Assembly: GCA_902792635.1 (NCBI GenBank)
Contig: CADBAG010000015.1
Coordinates: 30,450 to 78,121, forward strand
Direction of reading: 5' to 3'
DNA from: an uncultured Prevotellaceae bacterium
Lineage (GTDB): Bacteria > Bacteroidota > Bacteroidia > Bacteroidales > Bacteroidaceae
Length of the DNA: 47,672 nt
In this document: positions 6,083-15,800 of the stretch, in pieces
Layout: each line of letters opens with the position of its first letter
Position numbering within the stretch: position 1 is the first letter of the stretch
Position numbers and translations under genes: made by a program
Notes under the pieces: model-generated
The model's database searches: none
What the model was told of the DNA's origin: nothing
Seen by the model: the letters and a program-made list of their open reading frames with translations, nothing else

Positions 6083-8404
6083 TTATACTTTAGCGCTCTT
6101 TCTCATCACCTTTGCTGCTTCCACCATGTTGGCGATGGCGGGTCGCGTCTCTTCCCATCCACGCGTCTTCAGGCCGCAGTCGGGGTTCACCCAGAGCCGC
6201 TCTTGGGGAATCAAGGCGGCTGCTTTCTTGAGCAAGGCAACCATCTCTTCCACACTCGGGATGCGTGCTGAGTGGATATCGTACACGCCCGGGCCGATCT
6301 CGTTGGGGTATTTGAACTGTCTGAAGACATCGAGGAGCTCCATCTGTGAGCGCGAGCATTCTATCGTGATGACATCGGCATCCATGCGCGCTATCTGGGC
6401 AATGATATCGTTAAACTCCGAGTAGCACATGTGTGTATGGATCTGCGTCTCGTCTTTCACGCCCGAGGCCGTCAGGCGGAAACTGTCCACAGCCCACTGC
6501 AGGTATTCGTCCCACTGGGCATGACGCAGCGGCAGACCTTCGCGGATGGCCGGCTCATCGATCTGTATGACGCCGATGCCCGCCTTTTCTAAGTCGACGA
6601 CTTCGTCGCGGATAGCGAGGGCTATCTGCTGACAGGTCACCGACAGGGGCTGGTCATTGCGCACGAACGACCATTCGAGGATCGTCACCGGTCCGGTGAG
6701 CATGCCTTTCATCGGGCGCTTTGTCAGGCTCTGCGCATAGCTCGACCAGGCGACGGTCATCGGTTGAGGACGCGACACATCACCATAGATGATAGGTGGC
6801 TTCACACATCGGCTGCCGTAGCTCTGCACCCAGCCTTTCTGGGTGAAGGTGAAGCCCTTGAGCTGCTCGCCGAAATACTCTACCATGTCGTTGCGTTCAA
6901 ACTCGCCATGCACAAGCACATCTAAGCCTGCCTTCTCCTGCCAAGCTACACATTTCTTGATCTCTTCCTTCAGCAGATTCTCATATTCGGCCTTGGTCAG
7001 CCTGCCTTTCTTGTAGGCAGCGCGCCAGCTTCTGACCTCTTTCGTCTGCGGGAAGGAGCCTATCGTCGTCGTGGGGAAGAGCGGCAGCTGCAGGCGTTCA
7101 TGCTGTTGTTTGCTGCGATGCGCATAGTCACTGTGTCGCTGATAATCCTCCGGCTGAATATGTGCCAAGCGCTCTTTCACCTTGGCGTCGTGGATCTCTT
7201 CCGACTCGCGCTTGGCCTCGATGTCGCGCTGGTTGGCGACAAAGGCTTTGATACACTCGTCTGTCTGCAGGCCCTGGCTCACTGCTTTCAACAATGCCAG
7301 TTCCTCTACTTTCTGCTTGGCAAAGGCGAGGAAACGCTTGATGCTCTGTGGCAGCACTTTCTCATCGTGCTCCTGCTCTAAGTCGTAAGGTACATGTAGC
7401 AGCGAGCAACTCGTCGAGAGGATGACACGCTCGAAACCTAACTGGCAGATGGCGCGGTGAGCGATGTTATGAGAGGCTTCTAAGTCATTCTTCCAGATAT
7501 TACGTCCATCGATGAGACCCAACGACAGGATCTTGTCCTTCGGCAGTCTCTTGATAACCTCGATCTGCTCCGGTCCACGAACGAGGTCGACATGTATCGC
7601 CTTGACGGGGAGGCTCAGCGCCAACGCCTCATTATTGCCTAAACTCCCGAAGTAGGAAGTGAGGATGATGTTCAATTTCGACTGGGCGGATAGATAAGCA
7701 TAAGCCTTCCGGAAAGCCTCTTGAGCACGCTCGTCGAGATCCGTGACGAGCACCGGCTCATCGAGTTGGATCCATCGGGCTCCGGCCTGCTGCAGGGCTG
7801 AGAGCTGGCGGGCATAGACGGGCAGGAGACGCTCGAGGAGATCGAGCCGGTGGAACCCTTCTTCCTTCTCCTTGCCCAACAAGAGGAAACTCACCGGGCC
7901 GATGAGGACGGGCTTGGTGATGATGCCGAGCTTCTTGGCCTCGATGAACTCATCCACGGCCTTCGTATCGAAATAGGAGAAAGTCTGATCCTTCGTGAAC
8001 TCCGGGACGATATAGTGGTAGTTGGTGTCGAACCATTTGGTCATCTCCATGGCTATGACGTCGTTGCCGTCTTTTTGATAGCCGTGCGCCATGGCGAAGT
8101 AGAGGTTGAGCTTGTCATCCTTCAGACTGTCATAGCGTGCGGGGATGGCACCGACTGCCAAGGTCTGGTCCAGTACCGTGTCGTAATAGGAGAAGTCGTT
8201 GCTCGGGATGAGGTCGATACCCGCCTCTTGCATCAGCGTCCAGTTCTCCTTGCGCAGCTCTTTGGCTACAGCCTCGAGCTCCTCTCGGGTAGAGCGCCCA
8301 GCCCAGAAACTCTCTAACGCGCGTTTTAGTTCTCTGTCCTTGCCAATGCGGGGATAGCCTAAGACATTGGTCTTCAAGTCTTGTGTGTTCAATCTTATTG
8401 TCAT
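6083..8404 (-). CDS. metE: Cobalamin-independent methionine synthase MetE
   Basis: MetE transfers the methyl group of 5-methyltetrahydropteroyltri-L-glutamate to homocysteine, making methionine without vitamin B12. At 773 residues it matches the two-barrel family (E. coli 753). The N-terminal domain opens with TNVLGYPRIGKDRELK. The C-terminal domain starts at about residue 450 with TTTIGSFPQTKEVR. The zinc site is visible as HTHMCYSEF (His and Cys at about 656-660), ITIECSRS (Glu) and NPDCGLKTRGW (Cys, about 741). It is transcribed alone from a promoter 30-60 bp upstream; this leaves no room for the cobalamin riboswitch that often precedes metE. Downstream, about 50 bp away, is the thi promoter; I see no strong terminator between them. 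Confidence 0.97.
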   Translation of the reverse strand: MTIRLNTQDLKTNVLGYPRIGKDRELKRALESFWAGRSTREELEAVAKELRKENWTLMQEAGIDLIPSNDFSYYDTVLDQTLAVGAIPARYDSLKDDKLNLYFAMAHGYQKDGNDVIAMEMTKWFDTNYHYIVPEFTKDQTFSYFDTKAVDEFIEAKKLGIITKPVLIGPVSFLLLGKEKEEGFHRLDLLERLLPVYARQLSALQQAGARWIQLDEPVLVTDLDERAQEAFRKAYAYLSAQSKLNIILTSYFGSLGNNEALALSLPVKAIHVDLVRGPEQIEVIKRLPKDKILSLGLIDGRNIWKNDLEASHNIAHRAICQLGFERVILSTSCSLLHVPYDLEQEHDEKVLPQSIKRFLAFAKQKVEELALLKAVSQGLQTDECIKAFVANQRDIEAKRESEEIHDAKVKERLAHIQPEDYQRHSDYAHRSKQQHERLQLPLFPTTTIGSFPQTKEVRSWRAAYKKGRLTKAEYENLLKEEIKKCVAWQEKAGLDVLVHGEFERNDMVEYFGEQLKGFTFTQKGWVQSYGSRCVKPPIIYGDVSRPQPMTVAWSSYAQSLTKRPMKGMLTGPVTILEWSFVRNDQPLSVTCQQIALAIRDEVVDLEKAGIGVIQIDEPAIREGLPLRHAQWDEYLQWAVDSFRLTASGVKDETQIHTHMCYSEFNDIIAQIARMDADVITIECSRSQMELLDVFRQFKYPNEIGPGVYDIHSARIPSVEEMVALLKKAAALIPQERLWVNPDCGLKTRGWEETRPAIANMVEAAKVMRKSAKV

Positions 8405-8433
8405 GTCTCTTACATTTTATGTTTTTCTGTTTG

Positions 8434-8465
8434 CAAAGTTATGAACTATTATTTGACCAAACAAA
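8434..8465 (-). promoter_or_regulatory. Promoter of metE
   Basis: The minus strand has TTTG (8462-8465), a 20-bp spacer and TAACTTTG (8434-8441), a near-ideal Bacteroides -33/-7 pair. The predicted start near 8427 gives a leader of only about 22 nt before the ATG at 8404. Confidence 0.75.
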
Positions 8466-8856
8466 AAATCTTGTGAAATAAGGAAAATATACTATTTATA
8501 GTTAGGTATGCTGCTTATATCAGAATAATATTCTGCATTTGATACTTTTAATAGATATACCTTGCCCGTCCCACGCTTTGGAATTGAGATTAACCCTTCG
8601 AAAGGACAGTTGCTTTGTGTAGGTGACAAAACGGACGCAAATAGGGGAGAATCGTACAGTTGAATATATAAAAAATGTGAAACGATGGAAATTTCCATGT
8701 AAGAATACAGATTATGAGTGTAAAATTGCCTATCTTTGCCATTGATATAAATCAAGGCTTTTTGGAAGCTAAAACAACAACGATCACACATTATTATATA
8801 TATAGGAAACTAATACAATTATTTAATACATTCCGTTTTAAACCAAAAACAAGCTT
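8466..8856. promoter_or_regulatory. Divergent intergenic region with a promoter and a 14-bp palindrome
   Basis: This region holds no credible gene. A plus-strand -7 box TATCTTTG lies at 8731-8738, giving a leader of about 110 nt for the gene at 8857. A perfect palindrome ATGGAAATTTCCAT at 8685-8698 lies just upstream of the -33 position and could be an operator. The rest is A/T-rich with no recognised element. Confidence 0.45.
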
Positions 8857-11800
8857 ATGAAGTTTAGAAATTTACTTTTCATGAGTACGCTCCTTGCCAC
8901 AGGCCTTAGCGCCAACGCGGCAGTGACGCAGCGCCAGAAGCCTGTTCCTGAGAAGGCAAGCTTCGGCTACGATTTGGCTATGTACATGTATAATCCCGGT
9001 GCCAAAGGATTCTTCCTCGGTGCCAACGATTACAGCACACGTGCAAGCTTCGGTGACAAGGGCTACAAAGTCTGGTTCTCCAAACATCTTGGTGCTGACG
9101 GTACTTGGGATAACAAGTCGGTCATCATCAAAGACTCTGTAGAGACTCAGAAGAAGATTAAGATGTTCTGGGCTGCAAAAGATGGTAATGCATGGGTCGA
9201 CTGGGCTAACCAGGCTGATACACTGTGGACCATCTCTGCACAGGCTGACAATGTCTATCGTCTCCAGATGAATGAGAACAATGCCGACTACGCATCTTGG
9301 GTGACAAATGCCGATTCCACCTATCTCGGCGCCAAGGCTGAAGGTACGGACACCAGACTGTACTGGAACCTGCCGACAACAGAGAACGTGGACTGGTACT
9401 TCGTCAGTGACGGTGGCTATCAGGATTACCTCGCCAAGATGGATGTCTACAATGCTGCTCAGGAACTGTATGAGCAGATCCTCATTGCCAACGGCAAGAA
9501 TGTCGATGTCTCTGCGCAGGAGGCTATCTACTCCAATGAGAGTTCTACCATCGAGGAGCTCAATGCCGCTACGGAGGCTGTGAAGAAGGCTATCTCTAAG
9601 GCAGCTGAGGAGAACACTACTGCTGACAATCCTGTTGATCAGACGGGCTTCATCACCAACGCATCTTACGATAACAACAAGAACGACGGCTGGAAGGGTG
9701 ATGCTCCTGCATTCCAGAGCTATACCGATGCTGAGTTCTACAACAAGAACTACAACTATTATCAGATCGTCAAGGGGCTGCCGAAGGGCGTGTACGCAGT
9801 GACCGTCCAGGCCTTCTATCGCGCCGGTTCTTCCAGCGCCTCCTATGACAACTATGTTAATGGTACAGAGAAGAATGCCAAGCTCTTTGCTGCTGCCGAT
9901 GGCGATACCGTGAACGTAGCTATCGTCAATCCTATCGCAGAGGCTGTGGATGCTAAGCTCGGAGTGGGCGCTGAGTCTGAGGTGAAAAAGTCAGACGGCT
10001 CTACCATCTACATCCCGAATAACATGGAGGCTGCTGAGAACTACTTCAAGCAGGACAAGTATCACAACCAGCTGTTCTTCGCCGTGGAGGGTGACTCTGC
10101 TATCATCGGTCTGAACAAGACCCGTACCGTAGGTAGTGACTGGACACTGTTCGACAACTGGGGTCTGAAGTATTATGGTAAGGGCACCGATGCCTACACT
10201 ATGTGGATGAAGGACATGGTCGCTCAGACACCTGACTTCAGCTCACTGTCTTCAGATACTTATGTGACCACTTCTATGGTCACCGACTACAACACCAAGA
10301 AGGCAGGTTACACTTCTGCTTCTTCGAAAGCTGAGGTGATGACGGCTTACAACGATCTGCAGGCTGCTGCTGACAGCATCAACGAGAATATCTCTCTCTG
10401 GAAGACTTACGTTGCTGCTATCGACAAGGCCAACAAGCAGGTATTGCAGGACGAGAACGTCGATCAGAACAACGACTATGTCACGGATCTCGGCGACTAT
10501 GTCGAGGGTGAGGCTCCTGAGAAGCTCAGCGCCAAGGCTATGACCAACGAGGAGCTCCGCACCGAGATCGCCAAGCTCAACAAGATGATCAAGGATGCTA
10601 TTGACAATGCTATCACAGCCGGTACCGACGTTACAGAGAAGTACCTTGTCAATGCTGACTTTGAGGCTAAGAATGGCTGGACCTCTCAGCATGCCAGCGG
10701 CGGTAACGTCAACTATGGCGGCAACTCCAAGAACCACTGCTTCGAGGCTTGGAACAACTCCAACTTCGATGTCTATCAGGAGGTTTCCGATGCACCTGTC
10801 GGTGTCTACACGATCTCTGTGGCCGGCTTCTACCGTTACGGACGTAACAATGCCCTCACTGACTATAAGGCAGGTAAGGCTCCTACGGATGTTGTCTCTA
10901 TCTATGTCAATGACAACACGGCTCACTTCAAGAATGTCTTCGATGAGCACGTATCTTATAAGGGTAACCACACTGGTGACCTCTATACATGGGATGCTGA
11001 TAAGAACGCCGGTGGCAACTGCGTTGTCGACTCTGTTGCTGACGGTACACCTGATGCTTCCTGGTACTGGTATCCTAACGGCATGAGCAATGCTGCTACC
11101 GCCTTCAAGAATGGTCTGTATCGCGTTGAGTCTTACGGTGTTGTCGCCAAGAAGGGTGACAAGCTCCGTATCGGTGTCCGCGGTGCTTCCAACCAGCTCG
11201 GTGACTCTTGGGCTATCTGGGATGACTTCAAGATGGTGTTCCAGGGTACAAAGGCTGACGTTGTCAAGCCGCTGCTCGAGGCTAAGATCACAGAGATGAC
11301 CGATACCCTCGCCAGCAAGACACTGGTCTATGGCTCTGAGGTTAAGGCTACTGCTACAAAGGATCTCGAGACTGCCAACACGAATGTCGCAGGTACCGAT
11401 GGTGCCAAGATGTTCTCTTCTCTGAGCACCCTCATTGAGGATCTCGCTTCTATCAAGTCGTCGAAGCTCGTCTTCGATACCCTTGAGACGAAGAAAGAGG
11501 ATCTCTATGCTGCTATGGCTAAGTATACCAACGCTTCTTCAGAGGCTATCGCTACTGCTTCCTCTCTCTACGATGAGGTTTCTGCTGCTACAGGCCTGAC
11601 GACTGCTGAGGCTAAGGCTTACTTCTCTAAGATCGACGCTGCTCTTGCAGCCCTTCGCTTGCCGTCTAACTATAAGGATGCTACCAAGGACAATCCTGTA
11701 GACATGACTTCTATGGTCATCAATCCTGGATTCGAGGATGCAGGTGCTAACTCCTTCACGGGCTGGACAGGTCCTGGCTACAACTTCGGTAATGATGCTA

Positions 11801-12459
11801 CTCAGAAGAGCGCTCTGCTTATCGAGTACTACAACAAGACCTTCAACCTCTATCAGACCATCTCCGGTCTGCCCGATGGATTCTACAAGGTCGGTGTGAA
11901 GGCATTCTATCGCTTCGGTTCCTCACAGGAGGATATGGATAAGTATCAGGCCGACAAGAACACGAAGGGTAACGCTTACATGTATGCCGTCTGCGGTACA
12001 GACAGCGTGAAGGAAGCTGTTGCACTCCTCGCTTCCGGTGCTGTGGCTAACGAGACAGGTCTGGGCTATGGCTCTGAGTCTCATCCGACAGTGGGTGATG
12101 TCAAGTACAGCGAGCCTAACGATATGGTTTCCGCTCATGGCTACTTCGTCGATGGTTACTATCAGAACTACCTCCTCGTGGAGGTCAAGGGTGGCGAACT
12201 GACCATCGGCCTGGCTAAGGATAAGAATGTCGGCAACGACTGGGTGATCCTCGACGACTGGACACTGAGCTATCTCGGCACAGTTAATCCTGTTGGCATC
12301 AAGGGTGTGAACGCTGACAATGCAATGGGCAGAATCGTTGCTACAGAGGTTTACAATCTCAGTGGTGCACGCGTCAACGGCCTGCAGAAGGGCGTGAACA
12401 TCGTCAAGTTCACCGATGCTCAGGGCAACACTTCGGTCCGTAAGATTATCGTAAAGTAA
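8857..12459 (+). CDS. Secreted multi-module protein with lectin-like N-terminus and three repeated sandwich-like modules
   Basis: A 1200-residue exported protein of unknown activity. A signal peptide (residues 1-21, ending LSANA) is followed by a region of about 170 residues that recalls ricin-like beta-trefoil repeats (MYNPGAKGFFLGAN, STYLGAKAEGTDTRLYW). Three copies of a module of about 190 residues follow (about 258-441, 591-798, 946-1143), separated by helical linkers. Each module carries an N-P-x-F/W-x-GW opening, a YQ-x-LPxGxY strand, an A/GFYRxG strand and a closing DWxxxDxWxLxYxG. The C-terminus (EVYNLSGARVNGLQKG to IIVK) looks like a type A T9SS sorting domain, so surface display is expected. 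I see no catalytic motif. It has its own promoter and a strong terminator, and it precedes the large operon, whose proteins share the same module. Codon use is strongly biased, suggesting high expression. Confidence 0.75.
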   Translation: MKFRNLLFMSTLLATGLSANAAVTQRQKPVPEKASFGYDLAMYMYNPGAKGFFLGANDYSTRASFGDKGYKVWFSKHLGADGTWDNKSVIIKDSVETQKKIKMFWAAKDGNAWVDWANQADTLWTISAQADNVYRLQMNENNADYASWVTNADSTYLGAKAEGTDTRLYWNLPTTENVDWYFVSDGGYQDYLAKMDVYNAAQELYEQILIANGKNVDVSAQEAIYSNESSTIEELNAATEAVKKAISKAAEENTTADNPVDQTGFITNASYDNNKNDGWKGDAPAFQSYTDAEFYNKNYNYYQIVKGLPKGVYAVTVQAFYRAGSSSASYDNYVNGTEKNAKLFAAADGDTVNVAIVNPIAEAVDAKLGVGAESEVKKSDGSTIYIPNNMEAAENYFKQDKYHNQLFFAVEGDSAIIGLNKTRTVGSDWTLFDNWGLKYYGKGTDAYTMWMKDMVAQTPDFSSLSSDTYVTTSMVTDYNTKKAGYTSASSKAEVMTAYNDLQAAADSINENISLWKTYVAAIDKANKQVLQDENVDQNNDYVTDLGDYVEGEAPEKLSAKAMTNEELRTEIAKLNKMIKDAIDNAITAGTDVTEKYLVNADFEAKNGWTSQHASGGNVNYGGNSKNHCFEAWNNSNFDVYQEVSDAPVGVYTISVAGFYRYGRNNALTDYKAGKAPTDVVSIYVNDNTAHFKNVFDEHVSYKGNHTGDLYTWDADKNAGGNCVVDSVADGTPDASWYWYPNGMSNAATAFKNGLYRVESYGVVAKKGDKLRIGVRGASNQLGDSWAIWDDFKMVFQGTKADVVKPLLEAKITEMTDTLASKTLVYGSEVKATATKDLETANTNVAGTDGAKMFSSLSTLIEDLASIKSSKLVFDTLETKKEDLYAAMAKYTNASSEAIATASSLYDEVSAATGLTTAEAKAYFSKIDAALAALRLPSNYKDATKDNPVDMTSMVINPGFEDAGANSFTGWTGPGYNFGNDATQKSALLIEYYNKTFNLYQTISGLPDGFYKVGVKAFYRFGSSQEDMDKYQADKNTKGNAYMYAVCGTDSVKEAVALLASGAVANETGLGYGSESHPTVGDVKYSEPNDMVSAHGYFVDGYYQNYLLVEVKGGELTIGLAKDKNVGNDWVILDDWTLSYLGTVNPVGIKGVNADNAMGRIVATEVYNLSGARVNGLQKGVNIVKFTDAQGNTSVRKIIVK

Positions 12460-12513
12460 TCTGCGAAGAAACATCTAAGGTGTACATCCAATAAGCTTGT
12501 ACATATATTTCAA

Positions 12514-12548
12514 AGAGCCCGTATGCGAATTGCATGCGGGCTTTTTTA
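12514..12548 (+). terminator. Intrinsic terminator after the 1200-residue protein gene
   Basis: AGCCCGTATGC (12516-12526) pairs with GCATGCGGGCT (12532-12542) with one G-T pair and a 5-base loop, followed by TTTTTT. It separates this gene from the operon at 12816. Confidence 0.9.
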
Positions 12549-12696
12549 GCTTTGTTTTCTTGTAATATTAACTGTTTCTTTCTTTAATTATTCCTTAAAA
12601 GGGTGTTTTCCTTACACTATTGATAAAGATACGTTAAATATTAAGGTTTGGTGCAATTTTCTTGCCCGAAAAGTGGATTATTTAAGTCTTGTTTCG

Positions 12697-12704
12697 TAAC
12701 TTTG
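12697..12704 (+). promoter_or_regulatory. Bacteroides-type -7 box (TAACTTTG) for the large glycan operon
   Basis: TAACTTTG at 12697-12704 is a full match to TAnnTTTG. It would give a leader of about 105 nt before the ATG at 12816. The -33 region is weak, which would suit an activator-dependent promoter. The rest of 12549-12815 holds no recognised gene. Confidence 0.55.
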
Positions 12705-12815
12705 CTTGTAGAAACAATAAAAATGCAACATTTGCCGTACAATTTTTCACATTTGTGGATATTTGTGTCGGAAGTTGTGGAACCTTAATTTTAAACTCAA
12801 TTAATATCACTCCTT

Positions 12816-15800
12816 ATGAACAATCGGTTTGTCTTGACCGTATTCTTCTTCTTGTGTACGCTCTTTATCCATGCACAGATCACGATGGATATTGATGCAT
12901 CGTCCCGGGGTCCGTTGACGAGCCCCTATCAGTATGGTCTTTTCTTTGAGGAGATCAATCATGCTGGGGAGGGTGGATTGTATGCCGAGCTTGTGAAGAA
13001 TCGTGCCTTTGATGAAGGGACCAGCGCGTGGTCTGCTGTTAATGGCGCCTCTATCAGTGCTGTTTCAAAGAATTTGTTGAATGCTTCCCGCCGTCAGGCT
13101 TTGTCAGTCAACGTCTCCGGTGCTTCTTCGTCTAATCTCAAGGGTGTCAGCAATACTGGCTTCTGGGGCATGTCTTTCCGTAAAGACTCTACCTATACAT
13201 TAAATGTATGGGTAAAAGGCAGTAAGTCGCTCTCCGGTCATCTGACGGCTCGTCTGATGAACGGCACCACTGTCGTCGGCTCCTCTGTGCTGAAAGGCGC
13301 GTTGTCGTCTACCGAGTGGCAGAAGCAGACGGTCACCATCAAGGCAACAGCTGATTGCGCTGCCGGAACTTTGCAGATCGTCTCCGATCAGTCGGGCGCT
13401 TTCACGTTAGGCTTTGTCTCGCTCTTCCCTTACACGTGGAAAGGTCGTGCTAACGGTCTCCGTCCTGACCTTGCCCAGCTTCTTTACAATACCAAGCCGA
13501 CATTCCTCCGTTTCCCCGGTGGCTGCTATGTCGAGGGAGAGACATCCTACGACAATGCCTTTCAGTGGAAGAAGACCATCGGTCCTGTAGAGCAGCGTCC
13601 CGGTCATCTTAACAAGAACTGGGGCTATTGGTCCACCGATGGCCTGGGCTTCGATGAGTATCTGCAGTTGTGTGAGGATTTCGGTGCCGCTCCGTTGTTT
13701 GTTGTCAACGTCGGTCTCGGTCATGGCTATTACATCCCAATGGAGGATGTCGATACCCTCATCCAGAGCACGCTCGACGCCATCGAGTATGCCAATGGCG
13801 ATGAGAATACCTATTGGGGTGCCAAGCGTATCGCCAACGGACATCCCGCTCCGTATAATCTGAAGTTCATCGAGATCGGTAACGAGAACTATAACTTCAA
13901 CATGGCCAGCAACTCTGACCAGAGCTACCAGTATCCGGAGCGTTACTATAAGTTCTATAAAGCCATCAAGGCTAAGTATCCAGAGATCACTACCATCGGC
14001 AATGTGGAGGCATGGGGTACTGATAACCCATCCTGGCGCAATGATTATCCGGTGGAGCTCGTCGATGAGCATTACTACCGTACCTCTTCGTGGATGCTCG
14101 ACAACTATACCAAGTACGACAACTATAATCGTGAGGTAAAAGTATACAATGGCGAGTATGCAGCCAACAGTGGTAGCTGGGGTAAGTATGGCAATGTGAA
14201 CTCTGCCTTGGGTGAGGCTGTCTACATGATGGGTATGGAGAAGAACAGCGATGTGGTCAAGATGGGATCTTTTGCTCCTATCTTCACCCATGAGAAAGAC
14301 CCGCGCTGGGCTTACGACATGATCCATTTCAACGCAGCGAAGAACTTCGTCACGCCTTCCTATTATGTCCAGAAGCTCTTCGGTCATAACCTTGGCACGC
14401 AGAACCTTAAATGGACCGAGACCGGCAATGCCACCACATCCAATGGGGGCAAGGTGGGTGTCGCTACATGGAACACACAGGCCGAGTATGATGATGTCAG
14501 TGTGACAGACACCTTAGGCAAGACGCTTGCTTCAGACGATTTCTCCAACGGCACCTCCAACTGGACCTTGGGCAATGGCACCTGGGCCGTCAGCGATGGT
14601 GCTCTGGCTCAGACTGCCAACGGCACCGACTATCGTGCTGTCATGAACACCAGTTTCAACGGTGACTATATATATAAGGTACGCGCGCGTAAGACCGGTG
14701 GCAACGAGGGCTTCCTGATCATGTTCAATGTCAAGGACGACAACAACTATTATTGGTGGAATCTTGGCGGATGGAACAACACGCAGCACGGCGTCGAGCA
14801 TGCCGTCAACGGCAGCAAGACAACGGTCGCTACCGCATCGGGCAGCATCGAGACCGGCAAATGGTATGACATCGAGATCCGTGTCAGCGGCTCGCAGGTC
14901 ACCTGCCTCCTCGACGGCAAGCAGATCCATCAGTTCGCTGTTCCTGCAGAGCGCAAGGTCTATCAGAGCGTGCAGCTCGATTCTACGACCAACGAGCTCA
15001 TCGTGAAGCTTGTCAATCCCAAAGCAGAAGCTGCTACCGTGAAGGTCAACGCGAAGAACATGACCTTTGGCGATGGCGCAGGTACTGTTGAGGCTACGCT
15101 CCATCGTCTCGCTTCTGCTAATGGCACGGATGAGAACACGATGGATGATCCCGATAAGGTTGCTCCTACTGACTCGAAGGTCTCTCTTCCCGTCGCCGAC
15201 AATGCTGTCTCTCTCGATGTGCCGGCTTACAGCCTGAGCATCTTCCGCATCCCCGTAAGTAATGTTGGTGAAGAGCAGAAAGTGGCTTACCCGACGGCTT
15301 ATACAGAGGAGGATCAGGACAAGACGGGATACCTCTACGCTCACATGAACAACAATGGCGAGTATACCAACTATGCGCTGAGCCGTCATGGTCAGGAGTG
15401 GAACGATCTCCTCGGTGGTCAGGAAGTGTTTGACACGAAAGCAGCTACGACGACCGGTGGCATGCGCGACGCTTATGTCTGCCGCTTGCACGATAACAGC
15501 GGCTTCATGCTCGTCGGTACAGATATGACCTCCCGCCTCGGCTGGACGTCCAACCATATCATGGATCTTATGCTCACGCCCGATCTCGTCCACTGGACGA
15601 AGGAAGTGAAGATCGACCTGGAGTCGAAAGAGAACCTCAAGGCACTCGGCGGCATCACGGCAGATGAGATGACGGCAGCCTGGGCACCGCAGGTCATCTA
15701 TGATCCTGTGACAGAGAAATATGTGCTGTATTACAGTGTCGGTTTCGCAAGTTCCTATCACCGCATCTATTATCAGCTTCTCGACAAGGATCTGAACATC

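Noticed and set aside
8492-8791. 99-codon open frame on the minus strand between metE and the surface-protein gene
   Set aside because: It overlaps the promoter and palindrome of the gene at 8857, is of random composition, and has no start context.
14090-14100. Glu of DEHYY as the GH51 nucleophile
   Set aside because: The Glu in NGEYA (E447) fits the position at the end of the seventh strand better; DEHYY is the conserved His-containing active-site segment.
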